NCBI RefSeq assembly: GCF_015710575.1
Contig: NZ_CP065373.1
Location: 1,550,001-1,614,000, forward strand
DNA from: Mycolicibacterium mengxianglii
Lineage (GTDB): Bacteria > Actinomycetota > Actinomycetes > Mycobacteriales > Mycobacteriaceae
Direction: 5' to 3'
Length of the DNA stretch: 64,000 bases
A program made the position numbers and the translations under genes. Positions 38,131 to 49,687 of the stretch are shown piece after piece. How positions within the stretch are numbered: the stretch's first letter is position 1; each line of letters begins with the position of its first letter. The notes below the pieces were generated by a model. It was not told the DNA's origin. It saw only the letters and a program-made list of their open reading frames with translations, and did not search any database.

Positions 38131-39446
38131 GCGGCACTCTCGCGATCATCGGCGCCGGTGCCAAGGCGGTCGCCGTCGCCGCCAAGGCAGCCGAGTTGCG
38201 CGCCATGGGCATCGACGCCCCCGATGTGGTGGCCGTGGAGCGCACCACGGTGGCCGCCAACTGGCAGGCCAGCGGGGGTTGGACCGACGGCGAACACCGG
38301 CTGGGCACCAGCCCGGAGAAAGACGTCGGTTTCCCGTACCGGTCGGCGCTGGCGCCGCGCCGCAACGCCGAGCTCGACGAACGGATGACCCGGCACAGCT
38401 GGCAGTCCTACCTGATCGGCACCGGGCAGTTCGCCGAGTGGATCGACCGGGGCAGGCCGGCCCCGACACACCGGCGCTGGAGTCAGTACCTGCGGTGGGT
38501 TGCCGACGCGGTGGGGATGACGGTGGTGCGTGGTCAGGTGGAGAGCCTGGCAGTGCGGGACACGCCCAGCGGGCGGCGCTGGGCGCTGCACACCCGGGAG
38601 ACGACCGTGCACGCCGACGCCGTCATGGTGACCGGCCCCGGTCAAGCCGAACGGTCAATACTGCCGGGCAACCCGCGGGTACTTTCCATCGCCCAGTTCT
38701 GGCACCGCGCGGGGGAGCACGACCGGATCACCGCCGAACGCGTCGCGGTGATCGGGGGCGGCGAGACCGCCGCATCCATGCTCAATGAGCTGTTCCGGCA
38801 CCGGGTTTCCTCGATCACGGTGATCTCGCCGCAGGTCACCCTGTTCACTCGCGGGGAAAGCTACTTCGAGAACGCGTTGTTCTCCGACCCGACCGGCTGG
38901 ACCCAGCTGACTCCCGCGGAGCGACGTGACGCACTGGCCCGCACCGACCGCGGGGTGTTCTCCGCCCGGGTGCAGGACGCGCTGCTGGCCGACGACCGGA
39001 TCCGGCACCTGCGTGGTCGCGTCGCCCACGCTGTCGGCCGCGACGGGCAGATCCGGCTCACCTTGTCCACCAACCGCGGTGGCGAGCACAACGAGACCGT
39101 GCACGGGTTCGACCTGGTGATCGACGGGTCAGGTGCCGACGCGCTGTGGTTCACCGAGTTGTTCAGCCAGGACACCCTGGATCTGCTCGAACTCGGGTTG
39201 GGTGGCCCGCTGACCGGTGAGCGCCTCCAGGAGTCCATCGGTTACGACCTGGCCGTCGCCGATGTCGCGCCGAAACTGTTCCTGCCCAACCTGTCCGGGC
39301 TGACCCAGGGGCCTGGGTTCCCGAACTTGAGCTGCCTGGGCCTGCTGTCCGACCGGGTGCTCGGTGCCGACCTCGGCGCCGGGTCCTCGGCCGAACCCAA
39401 CTCCATCACCACTGCGAGGAGCCGCCATGAGCACCAATCCCTTTGA
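38127..39446 (+). CDS. mbtG: Lysine N6-hydroxylase MbtG
   Basis: Flavin-dependent N-monooxygenase, 439 residues, making the hydroxamate oxygens on the lysine side chains of mycobactin. The FAD motif near the start is atypical ([14 protein letters not shown]). The NADPH motif reads [13 protein letters not shown], and a C-terminal DGSGAD segment is present. The GTG start overlaps the mbtF stop (GTGA). The last 20 bases overlap mbtH. Confidence 0.92.
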   Translation: MSGTLAIIGAGAKAVAVAAKAAELRAMGIDAPDVVAVERTTVAANWQASGGWTDGEHRLGTSPEKDVGFPYRSALAPRRNAELDERMTRHSWQSYLIGTGQFAEWIDRGRPAPTHRRWSQYLRWVADAVGMTVVRGQVESLAVRDTPSGRRWALHTRETTVHADAVMVTGPGQAERSILPGNPRVLSIAQFWHRAGEHDRITAERVAVIGGGETAASMLNELFRHRVSSITVISPQVTLFTRGESYFENALFSDPTGWTQLTPAERRDALARTDRGVFSARVQDALLADDRIRHLRGRVAHAVGRDGQIRLTLSTNRGGEHNETVHGFDLVIDGSGADALWFTELFSQDTLDLLELGLGGPLTGERLQESIGYDLAVADVAPKLFLPNLSGLTQGPGFPNLSCLGLLSDRVLGADLGAGSSAEPNSITTARSRHEHQSL

Positions 39447-39639
39447 CGACGAGAACGGCACCTTCTACGTGCTGGTCAACGACGAAGAGCAGCACAGTCT
39501 CTGGCCGACGTTCGCCGACGTCCCGAGCGGCTGGCGGGTGGTGTTCGGTGAGGCGGGGCGTGCCGACTGCCTGGCCTATGTAGAGCAGCACTGGATCGAT
39601 ATGCGTCCCCGCAGCCTGCGGGAGTCGATGACGTCGTAG
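39427..39639 (+). CDS. mbtH: MbtH, adenylation-domain partner protein
   Basis: 70 residues, the founding type of the MbtH family. [17 protein letters not shown], the three conserved Trp positions (SLWP, GWRVV, HWIDMRP) and the RPRSL end are present. It binds NRPS adenylation domains and activates them. The ATG follows GAGGAG and lies inside the end of mbtG. It is the last gene of the operon, 9 bases from the convergent next gene. Confidence 0.95.
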   Translation: MSTNPFDDENGTFYVLVNDEEQHSLWPTFADVPSGWRVVFGEAGRADCLAYVEQHWIDMRPRSLRESMTS

Positions 39640-39648
39640 CGCGACGGG

Positions 39649-40767
39649 TCAACTCACGGTCGTCGGCGCGTCGCCGATCGGCACCACCGCAGCCTCTGGC
39701 CGCGCGGGCACCGCGTCGGCCAGGAACCACCGGAATGCCAGATTGCCTTGCGGATAGTCCAGGGTGGTCACCGAATTCGGGTGCGCCGTCATACCGCGGG
39801 ATACCACGATGGTCACCGACCCGTCCGAATTTGGTACCGCGGTATGGCAATTGACCGAGCCCCGGGCGTCGTCGACGTTGTGGGAGGCCATGAACTGGTT
39901 CCACACCACGAGGTTCCAGAAGCGGCACTGTGGCGGCCGGTGGGTGATCACCAGGGCTTCGCCCTCCTCGAGGACAAAGCTGCCGTAGGAGTAGCAGGCG
40001 TCGCGAGCCGACCAGCCGAAGTTCGCGTCGAGTACCTGATAGGGCGCGCCGAATTCGTTGGCGACGTTGCTCACTTCGTGGCCGAGGACGTGTTTGTCGT
40101 CGACGCGAACCCCCACCGCCATCGGCAGGATCGCGAACATGGTCCGCAGCCACGCCGCGCTGGCCCGCAGCCTGGCCGCGGTCTCGGCGTCGCCGTGCCG
40201 AATCGGATCAGCAGGGTCGAGTGCCTCGATCCGCCAGTCCATCGCCCGGCCCGTCAGCGGGTCGGCCTGGTAGTCGCGGGTGACCAGGACCGCGGCCCCG
40301 GGCAGCGGCCCTATCTCGAAGGAGAAGTCGCCCGAGTCGGTGAGCCCGATCTCGTCGGGGTCGGAGTCCCGCCAGATCCCGACGATCCGATCCGACCAGG
40401 ACCCCGGTGCCGGCTCGTTGTAGGCGGTCAGTGAGAAGTACACGCTGTCGCGTTTGTTGCCGCTGATGCGGTAGCGCCGTTGCTCGTCGATCGGGCAGAG
40501 CAGGTAATAGGCATCGCCGTTGTCTCCGCCCCACCGGCGGTCCCGCCGGAACGGCGTGTTGAGTTCCACGAATTGGGGCCGGCTGGGTTCGGCGAACAGA
40601 TAGGTGTCGAATGCGACGCCGAGTGTGGTGGCCAGCATGCGGTAGCCGTCGGCGACGTGGCGGTCGTCGGTGACGGCGCGATCGCCTTCCAGGAAGGACC
40701 GGTCCAGCCCACCCAGCGTGGTCAACAGCTCACGCCAGGCGGCGGAGGAGTCGTGCTCGGAAGTCAT
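39649..40767 (-). CDS. DUF1214-domain protein
   Basis: 372 residues, soluble, no signal peptide. The C-terminal half (FWNLVVWNQFMASHN, VNCHTAVPNSDGSVTIVVSR, NSVTTLDYPQGNLAFRWFLAD) is characteristic of DUF1214 proteins, whose function is not established. ATG 40767 follows GAGAGGAAC. It is convergent with mbtH and divergent from the sulfotransferase, so it is probably not part of the mycobactin system. Confidence 0.75.
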   Translation of the reverse strand: MTSEHDSSAAWRELLTTLGGLDRSFLEGDRAVTDDRHVADGYRMLATTLGVAFDTYLFAEPSRPQFVELNTPFRRDRRWGGDNGDAYYLLCPIDEQRRYRISGNKRDSVYFSLTAYNEPAPGSWSDRIVGIWRDSDPDEIGLTDSGDFSFEIGPLPGAAVLVTRDYQADPLTGRAMDWRIEALDPADPIRHGDAETAARLRASAAWLRTMFAILPMAVGVRVDDKHVLGHEVSNVANEFGAPYQVLDANFGWSARDACYSYGSFVLEEGEALVITHRPPQCRFWNLVVWNQFMASHNVDDARGSVNCHTAVPNSDGSVTIVVSRGMTAHPNSVTTLDYPQGNLAFRWFLADAVPARPEAAVVPIGDAPTTVS

Positions 40768-40849
40768 ATCGGGTTCCTCTCCGGAGGCGCGCGTCCGATC
40801 GATTCGTTTTGCCGCGACCGTTCCGTTATGGACTGTAACGTATCTCCGC

Positions 40850-42100
40850 ATGACCGAAGTAACCTCCGGCGTCGTCCGCCTCGACGATCTGGCCCACCCG
40901 CGGTTCAGCGACGAGGCGCAAGCCATTCGGGACTTGATGGCAGCGGTGGCGCCGGACTGCCCGTTGGACTCGGACCGCCTGCACGCCAGGGCGATCGAGG
41001 ACACGGGGCTGCGCGACTTCGGTGCGTCGGACTACCGACAGCGGCTCGAGGTCTACCTGTCTTCGATTCGGGAGATCGACGGGCTGGACGCTGCCGGCAC
41101 GGTGAACTTCCACGCCCAGTTGTTGCAGTGGCTCAAGAATCGGCTGTTGCTCACCGATCTGCTGTCACGCCATCCCGAAATTCATGACATCGAGTTGGTG
41201 CCGCCCGTCGTGATCGCCGGGTTGCCGCGGTCTGGAACCACACACCTGCACAACCTCTTGGCGGCGACGCCGACGTTTAGGACACTGCCCTATTGGGAGA
41301 GCAACGAGCCGGTTCCGCTGGCCTCCGAGACCGGCCCGGAGGTCGAGGTCGATCCGCGAGTGACCCGAATGCACAACACCACGGCCGTGATGGACGTCCT
41401 CATGCCGCACTTCGCCTTGATGCACGAAATGACGACCGACCATGTGCACGAGGAAATTCAGCTGCTGGCCAACGACTTCTCCACGATGCTCTTCGAGACG
41501 CTCGGGGACGTGCCGCGATGGCGTGACTACTACCTGTCCCACGACCAGGGGTCAGCCTATGAATACCTCGCCACCCAGTTGAAGGTGCTGCAGTTCCTGC
41601 GGGGTGGCCGGCGGTGGCTGCTCAAATCCCCCCAACATCTCGAGCAGTTGCCGACGCTGCAACGGGTTTTCCCGGGAGTGATCGTCGTCTGCACCCATCG
41701 GGATCCGGTGCCGGTGGTGCTGTCGATGGTGGCCATGTTGACGTACTCCGCCCGGATGCACCGCTACCCGGTTCCTGTCCACGACATCGCGGCATCGTGG
41801 GTGAACCGACTGCAGTTGATGCTCGACACTCTGGTGCGTGAGCGCGACGTGATCGGGCCCGGCCACTCCGTCGATATCCGGTTCGATGAATTCATGTCCG
41901 ACGAAATGTCAGTTGCGCGAAGGGTTTACGACATCGCCGGCGAGGATCTATCCGGCGACTGCCACACCGCTGTCGGCCGGTACCTGGACGAGCACCGGCG
42001 CGGGCGGTTGGGGCGCGTCGAAACGTCGTGTGAGATGTTCGGGCTCGACGAGCAGGATCTGCGCGATCGTTTTGCGGGCTACACGCAGCGGTTTCTGTAG
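40850..42100 (+). CDS. Sulfotransferase family protein
   Basis: 416 residues. The PAPS-binding motifs are the 5'-phosphosulfate loop (GLPRSGTTHLHNLL) and the 3'-phosphate segment (CTHRDPVPVVLSM). It belongs to the large mycobacterial sulfotransferase family that includes lipid and carbohydrate sulfotransferases. TAACGT (40836-40841) lies 8 bases before the ATG, suggesting a leaderless or nearly leaderless mRNA. The acceptor is unknown. Confidence 0.82.
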   Translation: MTEVTSGVVRLDDLAHPRFSDEAQAIRDLMAAVAPDCPLDSDRLHARAIEDTGLRDFGASDYRQRLEVYLSSIREIDGLDAAGTVNFHAQLLQWLKNRLLLTDLLSRHPEIHDIELVPPVVIAGLPRSGTTHLHNLLAATPTFRTLPYWESNEPVPLASETGPEVEVDPRVTRMHNTTAVMDVLMPHFALMHEMTTDHVHEEIQLLANDFSTMLFETLGDVPRWRDYYLSHDQGSAYEYLATQLKVLQFLRGGRRWLLKSPQHLEQLPTLQRVFPGVIVVCTHRDPVPVVLSMVAMLTYSARMHRYPVPVHDIAASWVNRLQLMLDTLVRERDVIGPGHSVDIRFDEFMSDEMSVARRVYDIAGEDLSGDCHTAVGRYLDEHRRGRLGRVETSCEMFGLDEQDLRDRFAGYTQRFL

Positions 42101-42109
42101 GCGAGGGTC

Positions 42110-42559
42110 TCAGCCCGCCGACACTTTGGTGCGGGTACGGCGACGCCGGAGCTGATTGAGTCGGCTGGTCGCCGATTCGTAATTCGCCGACAGCGGTAGT
42201 TCACCGGCGGGATCGCAGATCCCCAGCAGGCGGCGCACGGGTGGGCTTCCCAGGATCATCCAGTCGACGTCGGTCCTGCTGCAGTAGACGCTGATGTAGA
42301 ACAGTGCGGTGAATCCCTGGCTGCCGAAGAAATCCACGGCGCGCAGGTCGAGGATCATCTGCCCCGACGTGCCCGTGTGGCACTCGACGAAACTGCCCAG
42401 GGCCCGTCCGTTGAAAGCGTCGACCTGACCGACGACGGCGATCTCTGCGCGCATCGGAGTCAGGTGGCGGACCGAGAAGGTTGCCCTTCCATTGCGTACC
42501 GACGTCGCTGTTGTCGCGGGGTCGGGCCGGTAGAGGCGAATTGTGCCGGAGCCGGGCAT
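42110..42559 (-). CDS. STAS-domain protein (anti-sigma factor antagonist-like)
   Basis: 149 residues. The middle part has the STAS fold pattern, with the loop that usually holds the phosphorylated Ser reading DLRAVDFFGSQGFTALF. N- and C-terminal tails are basic. ATG 42559 follows CAGGGGG; an upstream ATG at 42589 is possible. STAS proteins of this size commonly act in SigF/SigB partner switching, but no kinase gene is nearby. Confidence 0.75.
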   Translation of the reverse strand: MPGSGTIRLYRPDPATTATSVRNGRATFSVRHLTPMRAEIAVVGQVDAFNGRALGSFVECHTGTSGQMILDLRAVDFFGSQGFTALFYISVYCSRTDVDWMILGSPPVRRLLGICDPAGELPLSANYESATSRLNQLRRRRTRTKVSAG

Positions 42560-43212
42560 GACACCCCCTGCCTTGTTTCCGGCGTGCACATCGAGTTACG
42601 CCGGGTTCGTGGAATTCGGCGATAGTGTGGCACCGCCGTGACCAACTCGAAACCAACAGGCTGTTTACTTATGCTCAGCAAGATTACTGCGGATTCCGCA
42701 CGGCGTACACGAACTTCAATAAACCCTCATAAACTGAGGTGAACTGCGAGTTTCTTCTTTGAACAGCTGTCACGGGCCCCGGTTTCGGTGGTGTCAACAG
42801 GGTGTTCAACGAAATCAGCGGTTAACGCAAGCTAAATCTTCGGATTTCGTCGCTCCACCGGGTCCCGCCCGTCGGTTTGCCGCGCCGGCGCACCTGGGCA
42901 TCGGATTGGCTAGAGCGCCTTACTATTTGGGCGCGCCTGCGCTCGGAGGCAACCCCCTCGGAGATCGAGATCGCCCAGGCATCGGGTGTCAGCCGGACGA
43001 CGTGGCGGCACCCGCACGTCGTTGTGGCGAGCGTGCGTGTCCCCGGCCGACATGCCGAGCGAATTTCGTAGTCTGCGCACGTTCGTTCGGCAGTCCCCGG
43101 GCAGCTGGGCGGGCGGTACTGATCGGGGACCGGTCGACGAGCGTGCGTCAACCACGAGAATTCCTGCGCGTGTTGGCAGGGGACACGCACGCTCGCGCTA
43201 GATGGGGGGTGC
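42560..43212. other. 653-base gap without a convincing gene
   Basis: Short frames exist on both strands but none has a ribosome site, recognisable domain or mycobacterial-like protein sequence. The left third (about 42660-42750) is AT-richer than the surroundings and is probably the promoter region of the STAS gene. The right third holds a large imperfect inverted repeat listed separately and a small one (ACGACGTG at 42997-43004 with CACGTCGT at 43015-43022). Confidence 0.6.
43027..43196. repeat. 170-base imperfect inverted repeat (possible MITE-like element)
   Basis: The outer 18 bases are a perfect inverted repeat (GCGAGCGTGCGTGTCCCC at 43027-43044; its complement at 43179-43196). Similarity continues inward with scattered mismatches and small gaps almost to the centre near 43111, including GTCCCCG/CGGGGAC. 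The RNA or single-stranded DNA could fold into one long hairpin. No transposase is present. Whether it recurs elsewhere in the genome cannot be seen from this window. Confidence 0.6.
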
Positions 43213-43527
43213 TCAGCTGGCTGACGGGGCGAGCAGGTCCATATCGAACACCCGCGCGTGCAGCACGGTGCGGTTACGCAACGCGGCCCGGACCGCGCGG
43301 TGGAGGCCGTCTTCGAGGTACACGATCCCTTTCCACCTGACCGCGTGCGGGAACAGGTCGCCGTAGAACGTGGAATCCTCCGACAGCAGCCGGTCGAGGG
43401 CCAGCACCGTCGTGGTGGTGACCAACTCGTCCAGACGGATCTGGCTGGGCGGGATCTTGGACCAGTCGCGGTAGGACAACCCGTGCTCGGGGTACGGCTT
43501 ACCTTCCCGGACGCCCTTGAAGATCAT
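43213..43527 (-). CDS. Conserved hypothetical protein (Rv2375-like)
   Basis: 104 residues, starting MIFKGVREGKPYPEHGLSYRD. It contains a TTVLALDRLLSEDSTFYGDLFPHAVRWKG core and the ending ARVFDMDLLAPSAS. M. tuberculosis has a conserved protein of the same size (Rv2375) at this place beside hrcA. The frame is open further upstream but the sequence there is the antisense of hrcA. The role is unknown. It is divergent from hrcA. Confidence 0.7.
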   Translation of the reverse strand: MIFKGVREGKPYPEHGLSYRDWSKIPPSQIRLDELVTTTTVLALDRLLSEDSTFYGDLFPHAVRWKGIVYLEDGLHRAVRAALRNRTVLHARVFDMDLLAPSAS

Positions 43528-43707
43528 CGGTGGGTCATTCCCGGTGAATCCCTTCGACTCGGCCCCCCGATCGAATTGCCATCCCGAAAGGCTAGTCCTT
43601 ACAGCGCGGATTGCCACCGATACGCCATTCCGCGCTGCTACGGCCGCGCCGGAGCGCATCTGTCCTGCTGGTGGCCGTAAAATAGACAGACTAGGAGGTG
43701 CAACAGT

Positions 43708-44739
43708 ATGAGCAGTGCCGACGACCGCCGCTTCGAGGTGTTGCGCGCCATCGTGGCCGACTTCGTATCCACCAAGGAGCCCATCGGTTCCAAATCCCTG
43801 GTCGAGCGACACAACCTGGGGGTCTCCAGCGCCACAGTCCGCAACGACATGGCCGTGCTCGAGGCCGAGGGTTACATCACACAACCGCACACCAGCTCGG
43901 GCCGCGTACCCACTGAGAAGGGCTACCGGGAGTTCGTCGACCGGCTCGACCACGTCAAGCCGATGTCGGGACCGGAGCGACGCGCGATCCTGACGTTCCT
44001 GGAGTCCGGTGTCGACCTCGACGACGTACTGCGCCGCGCCGTGCGGCTGCTGGCCCAGCTCACCCGCCAGGTCGCGATCGTGCAGTACCCGACGTTGTCG
44101 GCGTCGACGGTGCGGCATCTGGAGGTGGTCGCGCTCACCCCGGCCCGGCTGCTGCTGGTGGTGATCACCGACTCCGGCCGCGTTGACCAGCGCATCGTCG
44201 AACTCGGTCGTCCGATCGACGACCACGAACTGAGCCAGCTGCGGGAACTGCTCGGGGCCGCCCTCGACGGCAAGAAGCTCGCCGCAGCGTCGGTGGCCGT
44301 CGCCGATCTGGCCAGCCAGCTCGTCGGCTCCGGCGGGCTGGGTGATGCTGTCGGCCGCTCGGCCACCGTCTTGCTGGAGTCGCTGGTAGAGCATTCCGAG
44401 GAGCGCCTGGTGATGGGCGGGCACGCCAATCTGACCCGCAACACCGCTGACTTCGGCGGATCACTGCGTTCGGTGCTGGAAGCGCTCGAGGAGCAGGTCG
44501 TGGTGCTCAAACTGCTCGACGCTCAGCAGCAGTCGGGCAAGGTGACCGTGCGAATCGGGCACGAGACCGAAGCCGAGCAAATGGCGGGCACGTCGGTGGT
44601 GTCCACGACGTACGGCACAATGGACAAGGTCTATGGCGGTATGGGCGTCCTCGGGCCCACCCGGATGGACTATCCGGGAACTATCTCCAGTGTTGCGGCG
44701 GTTGCCATGTACATCGGTGAGGTCCTGGGCGCCCGCTAG
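43708..44739 (+). CDS. hrcA: Heat-shock repressor HrcA
   Basis: 343 residues. The winged-helix N-terminus reads [45 protein letters not shown] in outline, followed by the HrcA sensor domain ending in a conserved [12 protein letters not shown] segment. It represses chaperone genes by binding CIRCE operators. The ATG follows AGGAGGTG. dnaJ2 starts 57 bases downstream. No clear CIRCE element was seen in the 180 bases upstream. Confidence 0.93.
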   Translation: MSSADDRRFEVLRAIVADFVSTKEPIGSKSLVERHNLGVSSATVRNDMAVLEAEGYITQPHTSSGRVPTEKGYREFVDRLDHVKPMSGPERRAILTFLESGVDLDDVLRRAVRLLAQLTRQVAIVQYPTLSASTVRHLEVVALTPARLLLVVITDSGRVDQRIVELGRPIDDHELSQLRELLGAALDGKKLAAASVAVADLASQLVGSGGLGDAVGRSATVLLESLVEHSEERLVMGGHANLTRNTADFGGSLRSVLEALEEQVVVLKLLDAQQQSGKVTVRIGHETEAEQMAGTSVVSTTYGTMDKVYGGMGVLGPTRMDYPGTISSVAAVAMYIGEVLGAR

Positions 44740-44796
44740 CGGTGTCGGGACTCGAAACACCAAAGCTCAAACATCAATGAAGGAAGTGTGAACAGC

Positions 44797-45942
44797 GTGG
44801 CGCGGGATTACTACGGTCTGCTCGGCGTGAGCAAAGGCGCGAGCGATTCGGAGCTCAAGCGTGCTTACCGCAAGCTCGCGCGTGAATTGCACCCCGACAT
44901 CAACCCCGATCAGGCTGCTCAGGCCCGGTTCCAGGAGATTTCGGTCGCCTACGAGGTGCTCTCCGATCCGGAGAAGCGCCGCATCGTCGACCTCGGCGGC
45001 GACCCGATGGAGAACGCCGCCGCCGCAGGCGCCAACGGCTTCGGCGGATTCGGCGGCCTGGGCGATGTCTTCGAAGCGTTCTTCGGTGCCGGCACCACGT
45101 CGCGCGGACCGGCGGGTCGGGTCCGGCCCGGCTCGGACTCACTGCTGCGGATGCGGCTCGACCTGACCGAGTGCGCGACGGGAGTCACCAAACAGGTCAC
45201 CGTCGACACCGCCATCCTCTGCGATACCTGTCACGGCAAGGGCACCCACGGCAACTCGACTCCGGTGTCGTGTGACACCTGCGGCGGGCGCGGCGAAGTG
45301 CAGAGCGTGCAGCGCTCGCTGCTCGGCCAGGTCATGACATCCCGGCCGTGCCCCACCTGCCGGGGCGTGGGCGAAGTCATCCCCGATCCCTGCCACCGCT
45401 GCGGCGGCGACGGCCGGGTGCGTGCGCGCCGCGAGATCAGCGTCAAGATCCCCGCCGGCGTCGGCGACGGCATGCGGGTGCGGCTGGCTGCCCAGGGCGA
45501 GGTCGGCCCCGGTGGCGGACCTGCCGGCGACCTCTACGTCGAAGTGCACGAAGAGCAGCACGACATCTTCCTGCGCGACGGCGACGACCTGCATTTCACC
45601 ATCGACGTGCCCATGGTCGACGCGGCGTTGGGCACCACGGTCACCGTCGACGCGATCCTCGACGGCCTCACCGAGATCACCATTCCGCCGGGAACCCAGC
45701 CCGGGTCGGTCACCACGTTGCGCGGGCACGGGATGCCGCACCTGCGTTCCGGGGTGCGCGGCGACCTGCACGGCCACATCAATGTGGTGGTGCCGGCCAA
45801 GCTCGATCAGCGGGACACCGAGCTGCTGCGCGATCTGAAAAAGCACCGCGCCCGCGACGTCGCCGAGGTCAAGTCGACCCACGGCGCCGCACACAACGGG
45901 GGCATCTTCAGCCGGCTGCGCGAGACTTTCAGCGGTCGCTGA
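44797..45942 (+). CDS. dnaJ2: Chaperone DnaJ2
   Basis: 381 residues. The J domain has the HPD motif (LHPDINPD), followed by a short Gly/Phe-rich stretch ([13 protein letters not shown]). Four zinc-binding CxxCxGxG repeats follow ([32 protein letters not shown]), then the client-binding C-terminal domain. It stimulates DnaK. GTG 44797 ([10 protein letters not shown]) was chosen because AAGGAAG lies 10-11 bases upstream; GTG 44788 is too close to that site. It forms an operon with hrcA and rsmE. Confidence 0.93.
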   Translation: MARDYYGLLGVSKGASDSELKRAYRKLARELHPDINPDQAAQARFQEISVAYEVLSDPEKRRIVDLGGDPMENAAAAGANGFGGFGGLGDVFEAFFGAGTTSRGPAGRVRPGSDSLLRMRLDLTECATGVTKQVTVDTAILCDTCHGKGTHGNSTPVSCDTCGGRGEVQSVQRSLLGQVMTSRPCPTCRGVGEVIPDPCHRCGGDGRVRARREISVKIPAGVGDGMRVRLAAQGEVGPGGGPAGDLYVEVHEEQHDIFLRDGDDLHFTIDVPMVDAALGTTVTVDAILDGLTEITIPPGTQPGSVTTLRGHGMPHLRSGVRGDLHGHINVVVPAKLDQRDTELLRDLKKHRARDVAEVKSTHGAAHNGGIFSRLRETFSGR

Positions 45943-45958
45943 GGCCGGCCGCGCAGCG

Positions 45959-46693
45959 TTGTCCGACCCTCTGTTCTACATCGACCACGTACCCGAACCG
46001 GGAGCGTTGGCTGTCGTCGACGGTGACGAAGGTTTCCACGCCGCGAGCGTGCGCCGCATCCGGGTAGGGGAGCGCATCGTGCTCGGCGACGGTGCCGGCG
46101 CGCTTGCCGACTGCACCGTCGAGGACGTCGAGAAGCGCGGACTCTCTGCACGGGTGGATGACCGCCGGATGGTTGCTCGGCCGAAGCCACCGGTCACCGT
46201 TGTGCAGGCCATTCCCAAGGCCGAACGGTCCGAGCTTGCCGTCGAACTGGCCACTGAGGCCGGTGCCGACGATTTTGTGGCCTGGCAGGCCTCCCGCTGC
46301 GTGGCCCGCTGGGACGGGCCGCGCGCCGAGAAGGGGTTGCGGCGTTGGCGGGCCGTGGCGCGCTCAGCCGCCCGGCAGTCGCGGCGCGCCCACATCCCCG
46401 AAGTGTCGGGGGTGGCCTCGACCGCACAGGTGCTGGCCCGCGTCGGAGGCGGCGGGCTGGTGCTCGCTCTGCACGAATCCGCGACCGTGCCGCTGACCGA
46501 GATCGGGGTGGCGCAGGCCGACTCGATCACGCTGGTGGTCGGTCCCGAAGGCGGTATCGCCGACGACGAACTGGCCGCATTGGTCGAGGCGGGTGCGTAC
46601 GCGGTGCGGCTGGGGCCGACGGTACTGCGCACCTCTACAGCGGCAGCTGTCGCTCTCGGTGCGCTGGGAGCGTTGACATCGCGCTGGGCCTGA
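45959..46693 (+). CDS. rsmE: 16S rRNA m3U1498 methyltransferase RsmE
   Basis: 244 residues, SPOUT-fold methyltransferase. An N-terminal PUA-like part ([32 protein letters not shown]) is followed by the knotted SAM-binding C-terminus with [13 protein letters not shown] and [12 protein letters not shown]. It starts at TTG 45959, 16 bases after dnaJ2; a start at another nearby codon cannot be excluded. It corresponds to Rv2372c. Confidence 0.88.
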   Translation: MSDPLFYIDHVPEPGALAVVDGDEGFHAASVRRIRVGERIVLGDGAGALADCTVEDVEKRGLSARVDDRRMVARPKPPVTVVQAIPKAERSELAVELATEAGADDFVAWQASRCVARWDGPRAEKGLRRWRAVARSAARQSRRAHIPEVSGVASTAQVLARVGGGGLVLALHESATVPLTEIGVAQADSITLVVGPEGGIADDELAALVEAGAYAVRLGPTVLRTSTAAAVALGALGALTSRWA

Positions 46694-46804
46694 CACACAA
46701 CATTGGGCATGCTCCGCCGACGACGGTAGACTGAGGCGTCCGAGCAAATCGCGTGGGTACCATTCCGCGCTCCCCGTGTGTAGAAAGCAGGCACTGAACC
46801 CCAC

Positions 46805-47842
<1,038 letters not shown>

Positions 47843-47846
47843 CGCG

Positions 47847-48383
47847 ATGAGTATCGAGGTATCCAACGAATCCGGCCTGGACGTCTCCGAAGCGGAACTG
47901 ATCAGTGTCGCGCGCTTCGTCATCGGCAAGATGAACGTCAACCCCGGCGCCGAGCTGTCCATGGTGCTGCTCGACACCGCGGCCATGGCCGACCTGCACA
48001 TGCGATGGATGGACCTACCCGGCCCCACCGACGTGATGAGCTTCCCGATGGACGAGCTCGAGCCCGGCGGACGGCCCGACGCCGCCGAACCCGGCCCGTC
48101 GATGCTGGGCGACATCGTGCTGTGCCCACAGTTCGCCGCCGACCAGGCCAAGGCCGCCGGGCATCCGCTCGAGCACGAACTCGCCCTGCTCACCGTGCAC
48201 GGCGTGCTGCACCTGTTGGGCTACGACCACGCCGAGCCCGACGAGGAGAAGGAGATGTTCGCCCTGCAGCGCCAACTTCTCGACGACTGGTACACCGACC
48301 AGGAAGAGCTCTACCGGCGCACTCTGCAGGCTGAGAAGGACCGCAGGCTGCTGGACAAGTCCAGGGCTTACGACGAATCGTGA
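47847..48383 (+). CDS. ybeY: Endoribonuclease / rRNA maturation factor YbeY
   Basis: 178 residues. The metal-binding motif [11 protein letters not shown] (H3 triad) is intact. The [11 protein letters not shown] segment is typical. It acts in 16S rRNA 3' processing and ribosome quality control. The ATG follows GGAGGTG at the end of phoH. The stop overlaps the next gene (GTGA). Confidence 0.93.
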   Translation: MSIEVSNESGLDVSEAELISVARFVIGKMNVNPGAELSMVLLDTAAMADLHMRWMDLPGPTDVMSFPMDELEPGGRPDAAEPGPSMLGDIVLCPQFAADQAKAAGHPLEHELALLTVHGVLHLLGYDHAEPDEEKEMFALQRQLLDDWYTDQEELYRRTLQAEKDRRLLDKSRAYDES

Positions 48384-49687
48384 GTGGCTTAGCACCCCTG
48401 CTCATCGCGATCGCGTTGGTCTTTCTGGGGGGTCTGTTCGCGGCGATCGACGCTGCCATCAGCACGGTCTCGCTGGCCCGGGTCGAGGAACTCGTCCGTG
48501 ACGAGCGTCCTGGCGCGGTTCGGCTGAACCAGGTCATCGCCGAGCGTCCCAAATACATCAACCTGGTCGTGCTGCTGCGGATCGCCTGCGAAGTCACCGC
48601 CACCGCACTGTTGGTGGCGTTTTTCGAGGACTTCTGGGGGCTCGAGGGCGGCCTGTTCGCCGCCGTCGGGATCATGGTGGTGACCAGCTTCGTGGCCATC
48701 GGAGTCGGACCGCGCACGCTGGGCCGGCAGAACGCCTATTCGATCGCACTGGGTGCGGCTGTTCCGCTGCAAGCACTTTCGATTCTGCTCGCGCCGATCA
48801 GCCGGCTGCTGATCGTGCTCGGTAACGCGTTGACCCCCGGCCGGGGTTTCCGCAACGGACCCTTCGCTTCCGAGATCGAACTGCGCGAGGTCGTCGACAT
48901 GGCGCAACAGAGCGGTGTGGTCGCCGACGACGAACGTCGGATGATCCAGTCGGTGTTCGAGCTCGGTGACACTCCCGCGCGTGAGGTGATGGTGCCGCGC
49001 ACCGAGATGGTGTGGATCGAAAACGACAAGACCGCCGGTCAAGCCACCTCCCTGGCGGTGCGCAGCGGGCACTCCCGCATTCCGGTCATCGGCGAGAACG
49101 TCGACGATGTGGTGGGTGTCGTTTACCTCAAGGACCTGATCGAACGCACCTATTACTCGCGCAACGGCGGCCGTGACACCGGGGTGTCCGACGTGATGCG
49201 CCCTGCGGTGTTCGTGCCGGATTCCAAACCGCTGGACGAGTTGCTGCGGGAAATGCAGCGCGACCGTAAGCACATGGCGCTGTTGGTCGATGAGTACGGG
49301 GCGATCGCCGGCCTGGTGACCATCGAAGACGTGCTGGAGGAGATCGTCGGGGAGATCGCCGACGAGTACGACACCGACGAGGTGGCTCCGATTGAAGACC
49401 TGGGTGACAAGACTTTCCGGCTGTCGTCGCGGTTGCCGATCGAGGATCTGGGCGAACTGTACGACGTCGAGTTCGAAGACGACCTCGACGTCGACACCGT
49501 AGGCGGGCTGTTGGCACTGGAGCTGGGCCGCGTGCCCCTGCCCGGTGCCGAGGTGGTGTCGCACGGCCTGCGGTTGCGCGCGGAGACCGGTCACGACCGT
49601 CGCGGCCGGGTGCGGGTGGGTACGGTGCTGGTCAGCCCGGCCGAGTCCGAGGATGACGAGACAGAGGAGTCCGGCAACGATGCCTGA
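48380..49687 (+). CDS. CNNM/HlyC-CorC family membrane protein with CBS pair
   Basis: 435 residues. The N-terminal CNNM (DUF21) region has several helices over the first about 150 residues ([22 protein letters not shown]). A CBS domain pair follows (about 200-330, [42 protein letters not shown]). A CorC/HlyC C-terminal domain is after about 350. It is probably a Mg/Co efflux-related or regulatory membrane protein. It corresponds to Rv2366c. Confidence 0.87.
   Translation: MSGLAPLLIAIALVFLGGLFAAIDAAISTVSLARVEELVRDERPGAVRLNQVIAERPKYINLVVLLRIACEVTATALLVAFFEDFWGLEGGLFAAVGIMVVTSFVAIGVGPRTLGRQNAYSIALGAAVPLQALSILLAPISRLLIVLGNALTPGRGFRNGPFASEIELREVVDMAQQSGVVADDERRMIQSVFELGDTPAREVMVPRTEMVWIENDKTAGQATSLAVRSGHSRIPVIGENVDDVVGVVYLKDLIERTYYSRNGGRDTGVSDVMRPAVFVPDSKPLDELLREMQRDRKHMALLVDEYGAIAGLVTIEDVLEEIVGEIADEYDTDEVAPIEDLGDKTFRLSSRLPIEDLGELYDVEFEDDLDVDTVGGLLALELGRVPLPGAEVVSHGLRLRAETGHDRRGRVRVGTVLVSPAESEDDETEESGNDA

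Noticed and set aside
42646..42654. GGTTT on the minus strand upstream of the STAS gene as a SigF -35 element
   Set aside because: The expected GGGTA at the right distance is not present (GGTGC instead), so the match is too weak to call.
42759..43340. Frames on both strands (42759-43340 plus, 42822-43190 minus) in the gap before the Rv2375-like gene
   Set aside because: Arg/Ala-rich composition, no start signals, and they run across the inverted repeat and into the next gene.
43528..44424. Upstream extension of the Rv2375-like frame across hrcA
   Set aside because: The extra 299 codons are antisense to hrcA. The family length is about 105 residues, which matches the ATG at 43527.
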